Assembly: GCF_014696675.1 (NCBI RefSeq)
Contig: NZ_JACJQN010000009.1
Coordinates: 62,001 to 126,000, forward strand
Direction of reading: 5' to 3'
DNA: 64,000 nucleotides
Source: Phormidium tenue FACHB-1052
GTDB lineage: Bacteria > Cyanobacteriota > Cyanobacteriia > Phormidesmidales > Phormidesmidaceae
This document shows, one piece after another, positions 18,761-27,468 of the stretch. The notes beneath the pieces were generated by a model, which searched no databases, was not told the origin of the DNA, and saw nothing but the letters and a program-made list of their open reading frames with translations. The first letter of the stretch is position 1. Every line of letters begins with the position of its first letter. Position numbers and translations under genes: made by a program.

Positions 18761-19044
18761 GGTTGCTTCCGAGTTTTAAAGTCAGGTTGCCACAGGTCTA
18801 AATCTGGTTCATAAGCAGTAATGACATAGACAGTCAGGGTTTCGTCATCCCTTGCCGCGACCACATGAATGGGCCGCTGATTCACTACCCCCAGCATAAG
18901 GTAGCTAGGATAAGGGCGATCATCAGGATATTCAGCGATCGCTTCCCCACTAGCAAGCACTGTCTTCACATCGTCTCGGCTGATGCTGCGCTGAAACATC
19001 TGCTTAACAGCATGACCTGAGAAAACAAGCTTTTGATAATCCAC
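18757..19044 (-). CDS. DUF4258 protein, putative toxin of a type II pair
   Basis: 95 residues, GTG start at 19044. The pattern FSGHAVKQMFQRSISRDDV, then PYPSYLMLG, then RPIHVVAARDDETLTVYVITAY, is characteristic of DUF4258, a small RelE/BrnT-related fold. The first conserved His and the RDD segment are kept. It lies directly upstream of and overlaps the zinc-finger partner, in toxin-antitoxin order. Toxicity is inferred from family and arrangement, not shown. Confidence 0.85.
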   Translation of the reverse strand: MDYQKLVFSGHAVKQMFQRSISRDDVKTVLASGEAIAEYPDDRPYPSYLMLGVVNQRPIHVVAARDDETLTVYVITAYEPDLDLWQPDFKTRKQP

Positions 19045-19084
19045 CCTGACCGATAGTCCTGAACTTAATTCATCATTACCGAAA

Positions 19085-19117
19085 AGATCCCTGGATTCTC
19101 GAAGAATCCAGGGATCT
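19085..19117 (-). terminator. Terminator of the 19127-19411 gene
   Basis: A perfect 15-bp stem: agatccctggattct (19085-19099) / agaatccagggatct (19103-19117) with a 3-base loop, followed by TTTTC on the minus strand. A related hairpin (cctggattcttcaagaattcagg) occurs near 46975-46998. Confidence 0.85.
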
Positions 19118-19126
19118 AATTCACCA

Positions 19127-19411
19127 CTAACCTATCTGTCGATATCGCAGCAGCAAGCTAAACACCTCCCCCTGCTCCGGGGTAATCAAAATCCCCGATT
19201 CAGGAATCGTAAACTGGCGGCTCCATTCCAGCCGCTCGGCGTATTGCAACAGATGCAGGTGGTTAATCGCCCCCTGCACCCCCTCCGGCGAACCAATCAC
19301 CAGATGGCGCAATCGCTCGCGCCCCGGCTGAGCATCCGGATTTGCTAGCAGCAGCGGACTGGTCGTCACACCCCTACGGGCCGACGACGCCAAAAATGGC
19401 AAACACAACAT
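19127..19411 (-). CDS. Small conserved cyanobacterial protein, unknown function
   Basis: 94 residues from ATG 19411, with a good ribosome site (GGAGG eight bases upstream). The sequence (MLCLPFLASSARR, GRERLRHLVIGSPEGVQGAI, HLLQYAERLEWS, EVFSLLLRY) is a family that I recall as widespread and multi-copy in cyanobacteria without a function. No membrane segment or metal site is evident. Its own terminator follows. Confidence 0.75.
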   Translation of the reverse strand: MLCLPFLASSARRGVTTSPLLLANPDAQPGRERLRHLVIGSPEGVQGAINHLHLLQYAERLEWSRQFTIPESGILITPEQGEVFSLLLRYRQIG

Positions 19412-19733
19412 GAGGAATTCCTCCAAAACAATGGTGGGTAGGAAATTCCCCAAAAATTTGGCCGCCCCAGACTTTGTGCAGTTCGGGACGGCCTTGGGTA
19501 ATAATCACCTTAGCCTCCGAGACAGCTTGCTCTGTCGACGGGGTTAGCTGCTGGTTGGTGTTGGCGCACCCTCCAGCGGCGCTTGACCAAATTTTCGGGA
19601 AGACAAGCTGCACTCACACAGCCTTAGCTCAGTAGAGTATCCCATTTGGCCCACACAGACAAGTTAAATTTGTTACAGCTTGGGCATTGCGATCGCTAGC
19701 AGCAAATTGCACCTGGGTACAGGTACTCGCGAA

Positions 19734-19863
19734 GATCCCCCCTTGATCCCCCCTTAAAAAGGGGGGTGAAGACACTACCCTAATCTATAGCTCGGCCAAA
19801 AAAGACTTCCCCCTTTTTAAGGGGGTGACGGATAGCACTAAGACCACGAGAAACTGGGGGATC
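19734..19863. mobile_element. MITE-like palindromic element
   Basis: The element begins gatcccccc (19734-19742) and ends gggggatc (19856-19863), its near complement. Inside it are two GC-rich hairpins, ccccccttaaaaagggggg (19748-19766) and cccccttttt followed by aaggggg. It has no coding capacity. Similar CCCCCCTTAAAAAGGGGGG elements are common between cyanobacterial genes. A second, shorter relative is at 60039-60111. The rest of the gene-free stretch 19412-19733 shows no supported gene. Confidence 0.6.
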
Positions 19864-19869
19864 CCCTTA

Positions 19870-20123
19870 CCTAGCTGAGTAGTCTCTAAATCTAGGTGAG
19901 TAGTCTCTGAACCTAGTGCAAGCTCTCTCCGAGCCTAGTCGAGTAGTTTCTAAACCTAGCTGAGTAGTCTCTGAGTTTAGTCGAGCAAGCTCTGAGCTTA
20001 ATGCAAGCACTCTTTGAGCTTAGTCGAGTAGTCTCTGAACCTAGCTGAGTAGTCTCCGAGCTTAGTCGAGCAATCCCAAAGCCTAGTCGAGTAGCCTCTG
20101 GGCCTGGTCAAGTAATATTTGAG
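19870..20123. repeat. Tandem repeat of 21-22 bp, 12 units
   Basis: Twelve head-to-tail copies, consensus cctagtcgagtagtctctgag. Ten units are 21 bases and two are 22. Units differ at several positions (for example ctgag, cgag, gcaag), so the array is old or under drift. It begins next to the MITE-like element and ends 22 bases from the stop codon of the FHA-PBP gene. There are no spacers, so it is not a CRISPR. Part of it is open on the minus strand as a heptapeptide repeat (YSTKLGD type), but stops interrupt other units. Confidence 0.85.
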
Positions 20124-20145
20124 CTTACTGACCAACCAATAGCCG

Positions 20146-22404
20146 CTATTGCACCACCTGACGCATATAGTTGCCCCACACCGCCGCCGCCTGACCGCTG
20201 CTGCCCTGGGTAGAGGTGTTGTCGTCATTGCCCAGCCAGACGCCTGTAGTGAGGTCGCGGCCTGGCACAAAGCCTATAAACCAGAGGTCGCGGTTGTCGT
20301 CGGTGGTGCCGGTTTTGCCCGCTTCTCCCAGGCCCAAAAAGGCGCTGCGACCCGTGCCCCCCTGCACCACGCCCTGCATCAGCCCCGTCAGGGTGCTGGC
20401 AATGCTAGAGTCGATCGCTTGGCGATCGGCGTCTCCGGCCTGGCCAAACTCGTAGATGACGCGGCAGGTGTTAATGTCGTTGGGGTCAGTGCAGTCGCTG
20501 CTGTCAAGCACTCGCAATACGCCATGGGGTCGGTTCCACACGCCGTTGTTGCCCACGGCAGCAAAGGATCCGGTGATTTCCAGCGGGGTGACGACACTTT
20601 CGCCCAGGGTGAGACCCGGCGAGGCCACCAGCTCAGACTCGATGCCCAAGCGCTGGGCGACGTTAATGACGTTCCGCAGCCCTGCCTCCTGGGCAATGCG
20701 CAGCGCCACCACATTCTCAGAACGGGCCATACCGGCATACATATCCAGTGAACCCGAACCCGACCGGCAGCCCGCAAACCGCTGCCCGCTCCAGTTCATT
20801 GGTTCACAGGAGAACGATCGCCCTGGAGAAATGCCCTGTTCTAGGGCTGCCCCGTAGGCAAACAGCTTAAAGGTTGAGCCCGGCTGGCGCAGCGCCTGGG
20901 AGGCCCGATTGAACTGGCTTTGGGCAAAATCCACGCCACCCACCAGGGCGCGAATGGCTCCGGTACTGGTTTCAAGGGTGACCACGGCCCCTTGGGAATA
21001 GGCCAAGGCGGCTCCCTGGGTGGCGATATCCTGGCTGAGAGTTTCTTCTGCCGCCGATTGGAGATCTAGGTCAACGCTGGTTTCCACATAAAAGTTGCCC
21101 TCCCGCGCCAGGGAGGTGCCGAGTACGTTGTCGAGTTCTTCAAAGACATAGCTGTAGAAGTAGGGGGCGCGGGTGCTCTGGAGCTGGCGGGTGGCATCGG
21201 GGCTGATTTCAATGCGCGATCGCCGCGCCCGCCGCGCTTCTTCTTGGCTGACCATGCCCAGGGCCACCATGCGATCGAGGACGCGATCGCGGTAAGACAC
21301 CGCCGCATCGTAGTTTTGCACCGGGTTAAAGGCGTTGGGGCCGGGCAAAATGCCCACCAGCGTCGCTGCCTCCGACAGGGTGAGATCGCTGGCGGGCTTG
21401 TCGAAATAAAATTGAGCGGCATCCTCAAAGCCGTAGAGGTTTTCGCCCAGATAAACGCGGTTGAGGTAGGTGAGCAGCAGATAGTTTTTGCTGTAAAACG
21501 TTTCTAGCTTAAGAGCCGTGATCGCCTCGCGAATTTTGCGTCCCGCCGAATCGTCAGTGCCCGTATACTCGCGGTAGACGCTGCGGGCTAGCTGCTGGGT
21601 AATCGTGCTGCCCCCCTGGCGAATCGACCCATCCTGCACGTTGATCAGCACCGCCCGCGCAATGCCGAGGGGGTCTACCCCCAGGTGCCAATAGAATCGT
21701 GTGTCTTCGGACGCGAGCAGAGCTTGGGGCAGGTAGGGCGAAAAGTCGCCCATGCGGCGCAGTTCTTGGTGGGTCTGGGTGTGCTGCTCGCGCAGGGGCA
21801 CAGCGGCACCACCTTCTTCGCCATAGACGACCACCGGCCCCTGCACCGAGTCGGGCAGAGGCCGCATCGGAATTTTGGGCCACTCCACTCCCACAATCCA
21901 GGCACCTACGGCCAAAGAGAGGCCGGTGAAGCCATAGAGGGTGTAGCGGGCGGTTTTGACGTACCAGGGAGGTGGCTCGCTAAACCGCAGCTTAACGGCA
22001 TCCTCCAGCTCTGGCGGGCCGAGGGTGTAGACATCGCCGTGGTTCATCACCACCTGGGTGAGCCGCTTTTTGCCCCGATAAATGCCGTTGGTGGAGTTGC
22101 GATCCTTCATCACGAAGGGCTGGCTGGGGCGGTTGGTGTCGCGGGTGAGGGTGGCATGCACCTGGCTGACGATGGGACTGGGGGCCACAATGTCGCACTG
22201 GGAAGTGCTGCGCCCCATGATGTAGTGCTCGCCCAGCAGCGGGTAGGTGGTGGGGTTGCCGTTGACGGTAACCTCTAGCTCGGCAGCGCGAGCCCCCGGC
22301 TTGACCGCCAGTTTGCCAAAGTCAACCTTAGCTTGCACGGCCTGAAAGGCCTGAGTAACGGTTTTGAGCAGGGTGCGAGGCGGGGATGGGGGTGAGGGCG
22401 ACAT
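20146..22404 (-). CDS. FHA-domain class A penicillin-binding protein
   Basis: 752 residues from ATG 22404. Order of parts: a cytosolic FHA domain (about 46-150; MGRSTSQCDI, SQVHATL, NSTNGIY) that would bind phosphothreonine, one membrane anchor (about 165-190), a GT51 glycosyltransferase (EDTRFYWHLGVD, GGSTITQQLAR, YLNRVYLGENLYG), and a transpeptidase with SxxK at Ser510 (GSTFK), SEN (ARSENVVAL) and KTGT. It polymerises and crosslinks peptidoglycan. The FHA fusion, known from cyanobacterial PBPs, suggests control by Ser/Thr kinases. A 12-unit repeat array lies just past the stop. Confidence 0.93.
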   Translation of the reverse strand: MSPSPPSPPRTLLKTVTQAFQAVQAKVDFGKLAVKPGARAAELEVTVNGNPTTYPLLGEHYIMGRSTSQCDIVAPSPIVSQVHATLTRDTNRPSQPFVMKDRNSTNGIYRGKKRLTQVVMNHGDVYTLGPPELEDAVKLRFSEPPPWYVKTARYTLYGFTGLSLAVGAWIVGVEWPKIPMRPLPDSVQGPVVVYGEEGGAAVPLREQHTQTHQELRRMGDFSPYLPQALLASEDTRFYWHLGVDPLGIARAVLINVQDGSIRQGGSTITQQLARSVYREYTGTDDSAGRKIREAITALKLETFYSKNYLLLTYLNRVYLGENLYGFEDAAQFYFDKPASDLTLSEAATLVGILPGPNAFNPVQNYDAAVSYRDRVLDRMVALGMVSQEEARRARRSRIEISPDATRQLQSTRAPYFYSYVFEELDNVLGTSLAREGNFYVETSVDLDLQSAAEETLSQDIATQGAALAYSQGAVVTLETSTGAIRALVGGVDFAQSQFNRASQALRQPGSTFKLFAYGAALEQGISPGRSFSCEPMNWSGQRFAGCRSGSGSLDMYAGMARSENVVALRIAQEAGLRNVINVAQRLGIESELVASPGLTLGESVVTPLEITGSFAAVGNNGVWNRPHGVLRVLDSSDCTDPNDINTCRVIYEFGQAGDADRQAIDSSIASTLTGLMQGVVQGGTGRSAFLGLGEAGKTGTTDDNRDLWFIGFVPGRDLTTGVWLGNDDNTSTQGSSGQAAAVWGNYMRQVVQ

Positions 22405-22691
22405 GGCAAGTGGCAATAAGCCCAACCGAAATACTGCCCTATTGTAGTCATAACCTTCGCGATCGCTCTAGCAAATAGACCACTTTTAAGGATGGCCCCC
22501 AAGCCAGAGGATGCTTTTAGCCCAACCAGCCACTATTGTTTCAGGTGCTTGAGAATACAGTCACAATAATCTAGAGGCATGTAGGCACCCCCTTAAACAT
22601 TGCTGTAGCTTGCTAAAAGTGTTGACACGTCGTTCTTGGCAAGCTGATTAAAGTTGGACGACCATATTGGTTTACTCCAGCGACACCCTAG

Positions 22692-23537
22692 TTAGAGTTC
22701 ATAATTTCTTTCACCCGTATATTCACTAGCATAAGCAACTGTTTGTACCATTACGTGCCCGTCCATAACTTGACGCATAGCATCCCAAAGAGATTCAAGC
22801 GAAAGTTCTGCCTCGACTTCTACTTCTACATCGGGGAATGGTGAGATATTCACAATAGTGATTTTGTCAATTTTTATACCTAGAACTTGACGTAGTTCGT
22901 CAACATCGGGCTGGCGTTCAGCTCTGAAGCGATACAGACAGCTAGTCTTTTCCCCAAAGCACGTTGTAAATCTATTCCTAGGTCGCGACAAAAGAATGGG
23001 TGGATGCTCATCAGAATAGCTGAGTAACTGAATAGCATTACAGCCAAAATCAAAGGCTTCATCAATTGATCTTCCCGCACCAAGGGCATCATAAAACCCT
23101 ACAGAAGACTCAAGAGCGGCCTTATCCGCGATTTCTTTTTCCATTCCAATAACGTACGGAATTCTCTTGGCAATTGCAGTTGCTTGAGCTTCTGAATAAC
23201 AGGCGTTTAGAAGAACACACTCCAGATTTTCTCTGAAGAGATTGAATAGACCCTCAAGGGCTTCTGGAGAGATAGTAAGGGCTTCACCTATGGAGTTCTC
23301 TAATGCAAGACCTTCTGGCGATCCATGTCCACTAAAATGTAAGATGTGCGGCTGTTCATCCAGCAACGTACGTCGAAGGTCCTTCAGGCGTAACGCCCAT
23401 GCCGACTTTACAGTGAATTGCTCCCAAAGCTTTGAGCGCCGTAAGCCCTCCTCGATTTCTCGAACTTCTTCATCAAGCCGCAAACGGCTCGTATTCTTTG
23501 GGTTGGCTGAGACGATGAGGATTTTGGTCTTTTTCAT
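22692..23537 (-). CDS. CHAT-domain caspase-like protein
   Basis: 281 residues. The first 190 residues form a CHAT protease domain: KILIVSANP at the start, the catalytic His in HFSGHGS (near 71) and the catalytic Cys in LLNACYS (near 112), then YVIGMEKEI and FYDALGAGRSIDEAF. Both catalytic residues are present. Residues about 195-281 form a separate small alpha/beta-like domain (ITIVNISPFPDVEVEVE) that I cannot assign; an effector-associated adaptor is possible. The ATG overlaps the stop of the SpoIIM-like gene (ATGA), so the two are co-translated. CHAT proteases often act as effectors in bacterial defence or cell-death systems. Confidence 0.85.
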   Translation of the reverse strand: MKKTKILIVSANPKNTSRLRLDEEVREIEEGLRRSKLWEQFTVKSAWALRLKDLRRTLLDEQPHILHFSGHGSPEGLALENSIGEALTISPEALEGLFNLFRENLECVLLNACYSEAQATAIAKRIPYVIGMEKEIADKAALESSVGFYDALGAGRSIDEAFDFGCNAIQLLSYSDEHPPILLSRPRNRFTTCFGEKTSCLYRFRAERQPDVDELRQVLGIKIDKITIVNISPFPDVEVEVEAELSLESLWDAMRQVMDGHVMVQTVAYASEYTGERNYEL

Positions 23538-24547
23538 AGTGCAAAAGATTTTTGCCTTACTATGGGCCGCTGGGTGCGACAGTACTGCACTAGGGCAATG
23601 AAGATTACTGTTCCTACAACGTACTTAAACTCGTTAGGAATCCAGGTTTGAGGGGAGAAAAACCCCTCAATTAGCCCCGCCAGCACCAGCATGGGGATGA
23701 TGCCATAGAGCAGTTGGGCAGCCTGTAGACCATACAATTTCAGTGCATCGATGCGGCGGTAGGGGCCGGGCAGCAGAATGCCTCGGGCCAGCAGCAGCCC
23801 ACCTCCCCCAGCCATAAAAATAGCCGGTAGCTCCAGCGCCCCGTGGGGAAACACAAAGGCCCAGAGGTCGTAGGCCAGGTTGGCCTGGGCCACCAGCACG
23901 CCAACGCAGCCAATCATCAGCCCGTTGAACACCAGCATAAACACTGTAAACACTCCTGGTGGTGTGATCAGGGGTACCTCAGGCATAAACATTGTGACGC
24001 CCCCCACCAGCGCCCGCAGGGAAACCCCAATGTTGTTGATCATGATGCCGCTAGAGGCAACAGGCTCAATGCCCATGATCGAAACCGTCCACAATTCCTG
24101 ACTGGTTTTGACCTCTTCGACAAACTCCTGGCCCAGCACCAGTGTCAAAAAAGCCGGGTCTTGCCAGGCAAACCACCAGCCCACCAGTCCACCGATCGCA
24201 AACATGCCCGTGGCCACGGCAATGTAAGCCCAACTCCGCTGCACTACCGCCGGAAAGCCGTAGCGGCAAAAATCCCAAAGCGCTTGCCATTCTTGTCGGC
24301 GAGAGCCCTGATAAATTTGGCTGTAGCTGCGGCTGGTGAGCCGCTGCAAATCTTTAATGACAGCCTGACCCACGCCGTGCCCCTTGGCCCGAGCCAAATC
24401 TGCCGAAACCGACCGATAGAGACTGGCCATTTGCCGCACCTCGACAGCAGAGAGCGACCTGAGCCCGCTTTTCTCGGCCTGGGTGAGCAGGGTTTCGAGC
24501 TGTCGCCAGCTGGCTTCTCGCCGGGCCATCCAACGCTGAATATTCAT
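23534..24547 (-). CDS. SpoIIM-like (DUF95) membrane protein
   Basis: About 337 residues from ATG 24547. The N-terminus is soluble and helical (WMARREASWRQLETLL, LYRSVSADLARAKG). A multi-span membrane region follows (segments near 110-135, 190-260 and 285-330) with the family signature GLMIGCVG and FPHGALELPAIFMAGGGG. The family is named after sporulation protein SpoIIM; in non-sporulating bacteria it is linked with RDD proteins and MoxR ATPases, as with the RDD gene close by. The next gene (CHAT) overlaps by four bases. It is divergent from the gene at 24643. Confidence 0.88.
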   Translation of the reverse strand: MNIQRWMARREASWRQLETLLTQAEKSGLRSLSAVEVRQMASLYRSVSADLARAKGHGVGQAVIKDLQRLTSRSYSQIYQGSRRQEWQALWDFCRYGFPAVVQRSWAYIAVATGMFAIGGLVGWWFAWQDPAFLTLVLGQEFVEEVKTSQELWTVSIMGIEPVASSGIMINNIGVSLRALVGGVTMFMPEVPLITPPGVFTVFMLVFNGLMIGCVGVLVAQANLAYDLWAFVFPHGALELPAIFMAGGGGLLLARGILLPGPYRRIDALKLYGLQAAQLLYGIIPMLVLAGLIEGFFSPQTWIPNEFKYVVGTVIFIALVQYCRTQRPIVRQKSFAL

Positions 24548-24642
24548 GAAGTAAAGCCAGAAAAACGGGCATTCTACAGAGAAGTGTAGGCTAACCTCGA
24601 AATGAACGCACACCGCTGTAATACCTCTAGGAGACAGAGCCG

Positions 24643-25629
24643 ATGACCTCATCTGCACAGCAGGGCAGCCAGCTCGGCCCCCTCAATCCCGGTGACGTGG
24701 TGAGCGCTGCGCTGCGGCTCTACAAAGACCGATTCAAAACCTTTTGTCAGCTAGCAGCGATGGCTACCCTATGGCTTGTGGCTGGAATTTTCGGCATGGG
24801 TCTGGTCATTGCAATTCTGGCCGGCATCGGTGCTGGGGTTGGCGGTGAGGTAGGAGCTGTGATTGGTGGCTTAGTAGGAGCGCTGGTGGGATTTCTGCCG
24901 CTGCTCTATGGTTTTGCCAAGTACTATGCGCTCTCCGGCGTCATCGGCAGGCTGTCGTTTCGAGAGTTGATTAGCCAGCCCGAAACAGCTTTGGATGCCC
25001 GGCGTCAGGTGGCCCCTCGCTTAGGGCAGTTTTTGTTCCTGGGCTTCTTGCTGCTGCTGGCTTACATAGCCGCCTACTTGGGGGCAGCTATACTGGCGTT
25101 GATTGCCGGAGGTAGCATCGGTTTTTTGACGGCAGGCATTCTATCGGCGCTGATCAACGAAGCGGTCGGCAGTGTAATGGGCATTTTCTTAGGCGGGCTG
25201 ATCGGTCTGGGAATTTTGCTCGTAGCGCTAATTTGGGTGGCCTCGCGGCTGTTTATCGCTGAGGTGGTGTTGGCCATCGAGCCTCAATCCGATGCTGGCG
25301 GCAGCATGAGCCGCAGTTGGGAGCTCACCAAGGACTCAATTGTGCGCATTCAGGTGGTGTTTCTGGCCACGTTTCTAATTCAGCTACCTATTTTGGCTGT
25401 AACTAACTACATCCCCAGCATTTTGCTAGAGCTGGTACCCGCCGATGACACGGTCTATGGCATTGCCGCTGTGCTCAGCCTGGTGCTGAGTCTGGTAGGC
25501 AGCCTGGTGGTGCTGCCCCTATGGCAAGCGGTTAAAGGCGTCCTCTACTACGATTTGCGCAGCCGCCGCGAGGGCCTAGATCTCGCCCTGCGCCACGATG
25601 ACGGACTAGGTCTTGATGAGGGGATGTAA
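24643..25629 (+). CDS. Multi-span membrane protein (DUF975-like)
   Basis: 328 residues with about six hydrophobic segments rich in Gly, Ala and Leu. The opening LNPGDVVSAALRLYKDRFKTF and the late LTKDSIVRIQVVFLATFLIQLP fit the loose family of glycerophosphodiesterase-membrane-domain or DUF975 proteins, whose function is unclear. AGGAGA lies nine bases upstream of the ATG. It is the first gene of a plus-strand cluster with the RDD protein and probably the metallopeptidase, and divergent from the SpoIIM-like gene. Confidence 0.75.
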   Translation: MTSSAQQGSQLGPLNPGDVVSAALRLYKDRFKTFCQLAAMATLWLVAGIFGMGLVIAILAGIGAGVGGEVGAVIGGLVGALVGFLPLLYGFAKYYALSGVIGRLSFRELISQPETALDARRQVAPRLGQFLFLGFLLLLAYIAAYLGAAILALIAGGSIGFLTAGILSALINEAVGSVMGIFLGGLIGLGILLVALIWVASRLFIAEVVLAIEPQSDAGGSMSRSWELTKDSIVRIQVVFLATFLIQLPILAVTNYIPSILLELVPADDTVYGIAAVLSLVLSLVGSLVVLPLWQAVKGVLYYDLRSRREGLDLALRHDDGLGLDEGM

Positions 25630-25675
25630 ACGCGCAGCGGCTTCCCAACGGGTGAGGATGGGGAGTAAATGAATT

Positions 25676-25778
25676 CATGATTCAAAATTGAGAATTCAAA
25701 ACTTTGAACTTTGAACTTTGAACTTTGAATTTACTTTCCTCACCCCCTACTCCCTCACCCCCCAACCCCCACTCCTCC
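25676..25778. repeat. Intergenic TTCAAAA and C-rich low-complexity repeat
   Basis: A run of attcaaaattgagaattc and four copies of aactttg is followed by C-rich caccccctactccctcacc and cccccactcctcc, up to the RDD start codon. It is the same family as the stretch inside mfd. It leaves the RDD gene without a recognisable Shine-Dalgarno site. Confidence 0.7.
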
Positions 25779-26558
25779 ATGCCCCTCTTCAACACCGTCA
25801 CCATTCGCACCCCCGAGAGCATTGAACTAGAGTTTGTGCTGGCTGGGGTGGGCAGTCGGGCGGTGGCGCTCTCCCTCGACTACCTATGTTTAGGCACAGG
25901 ACTGGTGGGGTTGACGGTGGTTTACAGTTTTTTGCTGGTGCGGCTGCTGGAGATAGATACGCTGCTGACGATTCCGAGCGAGACGGTGCAGTTGTGGATC
26001 ACGGCGATCGCCGCCGTCTTGGCCTTTGCCCTCTACATCGGCTACTTTGCGCTGTTTGAAACCTGGTGGTACGGCCAAACCCCCGGCAAGCGCTACGCCA
26101 AAATTCGCGTCATTCGCGACGATGGCCAGCCCGAGCGATTGCCCCAGGCTACCCTGCGATCGCTGCTGCGCCCCATCGACGATATTCTCTTCATCGGCTT
26201 TTTTTGCGTGCTGCTGAGCAAAACCGAGAAGCGGGTCGGCGACTGGCTGGCTGGCACCCTGGTGGTGCAGGCCGACCCCGTGAGCAGTGGCGAAATTCAG
26301 GTGTCTGAGCGATCGCAGGCGATCGGCAAAGATTTGCTGGCCCTCATCGACATCACTCGTCTCTCGCCCGACGACTTTGCCACCGTGCGCGAGTTCCTGC
26401 AGCGGCGGCAGGCCATGAGCCCCAAGGCCAAAATCCTGGTCAGCGACCAGCTCGCTCGCCGCTTTAGAGACCAGCTGGCCATAGAAACTCTGCCCACCGA
26501 AATGACCACCGACACGTTTTTAGAAGCTCTCTATTCTGCTTACCAGCAAGGGAGATAA
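25779..26558 (+). CDS. RDD family membrane protein
   Basis: 259 residues from ATG 25779; upstream codons in this frame are only translated repeat. The RDD domain has the named Arg-Asp-Asp pattern in variant form (SRAVALSLDYL, then RPIDDILFIGFF) and TPGKRYAKIRV. Three to four hydrophobic segments lie between about residues 30 and 160. The C-terminal 100 residues are soluble (TRLSPDDFATVREFLQRR). RDD proteins are thought to be transport-related. It sits near SpoIIM-like and DUF975-like genes, a grouping that recurs in bacteria. Confidence 0.88.
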   Translation: MPLFNTVTIRTPESIELEFVLAGVGSRAVALSLDYLCLGTGLVGLTVVYSFLLVRLLEIDTLLTIPSETVQLWITAIAAVLAFALYIGYFALFETWWYGQTPGKRYAKIRVIRDDGQPERLPQATLRSLLRPIDDILFIGFFCVLLSKTEKRVGDWLAGTLVVQADPVSSGEIQVSERSQAIGKDLLALIDITRLSPDDFATVREFLQRRQAMSPKAKILVSDQLARRFRDQLAIETLPTEMTTDTFLEALYSAYQQGR

Positions 26559-26560
26559 AG

Positions 26561-26690
26561 GGGTGGGAGTGGGGAGTGGGGAGTGGGGAGTCGGGTGTGA
26601 GGCATGGGAAATGTACCCGGCACCCATCCACTTCCTATTCCTAACTCACTCACTCCCTACTCTCCCAATTCTTAGAAGCACCTTAAAGCC
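26561..26690. repeat. GGGAGTGGGGAGT repeat with partial inverted copy
   Basis: Several copies of gtggggagtggggag (26566-26592) are followed about 60 bases later by C/T-rich ctcactcactccctac (roughly their complement), so the transcript could fold into a long imperfect hairpin. It lies between the RDD and metallopeptidase genes. Related to the mfd-internal repeat. Confidence 0.6.
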
Positions 26691-26766
26691 TAGAGAATGC
26701 CTACAGCGTGGCTGCTATCATTCCCAAAATACAGTTCGTCAGTCATCCTTACCCCTGGGCCAGGTC

Positions 26767-27468
26767 ATGTTTTTCGACCCCATCTACATCCTCCTGGTTG
26801 CTATCCCTACGGCCATTCTCACCTTTTGGGCACAGAACAAGGTTCAAGGCACCTATCGCAAGTATTCCCAAGTGCATTCCACCATGGGGATGACCGGTGC
26901 TCAGGTGGCCCAAACCATTTTGGTTAAAAAGGGTGTGCGCGACGTTAAAGTTGAGCCTATTGCGGGCGAACTCACCGATCACTACGACCCCCGAGCTAAG
27001 GCCGTCCGGCTTTCCCAGGGTATCTACGGATCGGGTTCTCTGTCAGCAGCGGCGGTGGCGGCCCACGAGTGCGGCCACGTGCTGCAAGATGTTGAGGGCT
27101 ATAAATTTATGAACCTGCGGGCAGCCCTAGTGCCCGCAGTCAACCTAGGTTCTCGTCTGGGGCCGATGCTGATCTTTGTTGGTCTGTTTTTTAATCTCAG
27201 ACTCTTTGGAGTAGATTATGGCCTTGCCTGGCTGGGAGTGATTTTCTTTGCCGCAGTGCTACTGTTTCACGTAGTTACCCTACCAGTAGAGTTTGATGCG
27301 TCGCGTCGTGCCCTGCGGTTGGTCGATGAGTTGGGCATTCTTCAGGGTGAAGAGAACAAAGGGGCGAGAGCCGTGCTCAGTGCTGCCGCCCTCACCTATG
27401 TAGCCACAGCGTTTACCGCGTTTCTCAATCTGCTGTATTACATCGTTTTGATCAATCGCCGCCGCTAG
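26767..27468 (+). CDS. YugP-like zinc metallopeptidase
   Basis: 233 residues from ATG 26767. The zinc motif HECGH (residues 100-104) is intact. A hydrophobic N-terminal anchor (MFFDPIYILLVAIPTAILTFW) and two further membrane segments (about 125-175) match the neutral zinc metallopeptidase family of Bacillus YugP (Zn_peptidase_2). It is probably a membrane-bound protease; substrates are unknown. LPVEFDASRRAL, conserved in the family, is present. It may be co-transcribed with the RDD gene. Confidence 0.9.
   Translation: MFFDPIYILLVAIPTAILTFWAQNKVQGTYRKYSQVHSTMGMTGAQVAQTILVKKGVRDVKVEPIAGELTDHYDPRAKAVRLSQGIYGSGSLSAAAVAAHECGHVLQDVEGYKFMNLRAALVPAVNLGSRLGPMLIFVGLFFNLRLFGVDYGLAWLGVIFFAAVLLFHVVTLPVEFDASRRALRLVDELGILQGEENKGARAVLSAAALTYVATAFTAFLNLLYYIVLINRRR

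Noticed and set aside
19374-19613. 79-codon minus-strand frame overlapping the small conserved gene
   Set aside because: It overlaps the 5' end of the better-supported 19127-19411 gene in another frame and has no ribosome site.
19870-20123. CRISPR array
   Set aside because: The 21-22-bp units run head to tail without spacers and vary between copies; there are no cas genes.
20149-20751. 200-codon plus-strand reading frame antisense to the PBP gene
   Set aside because: Its sequence is a shadow of the conserved FHA-PBP gene, whose motifs are clear on the other strand. The same holds for 21685-22278.
23843-24589. 248-codon plus-strand frame antisense to the SpoIIM-like gene
   Set aside because: His/Gln/Pro-rich composition typical of antisense to a membrane protein; no start signal.
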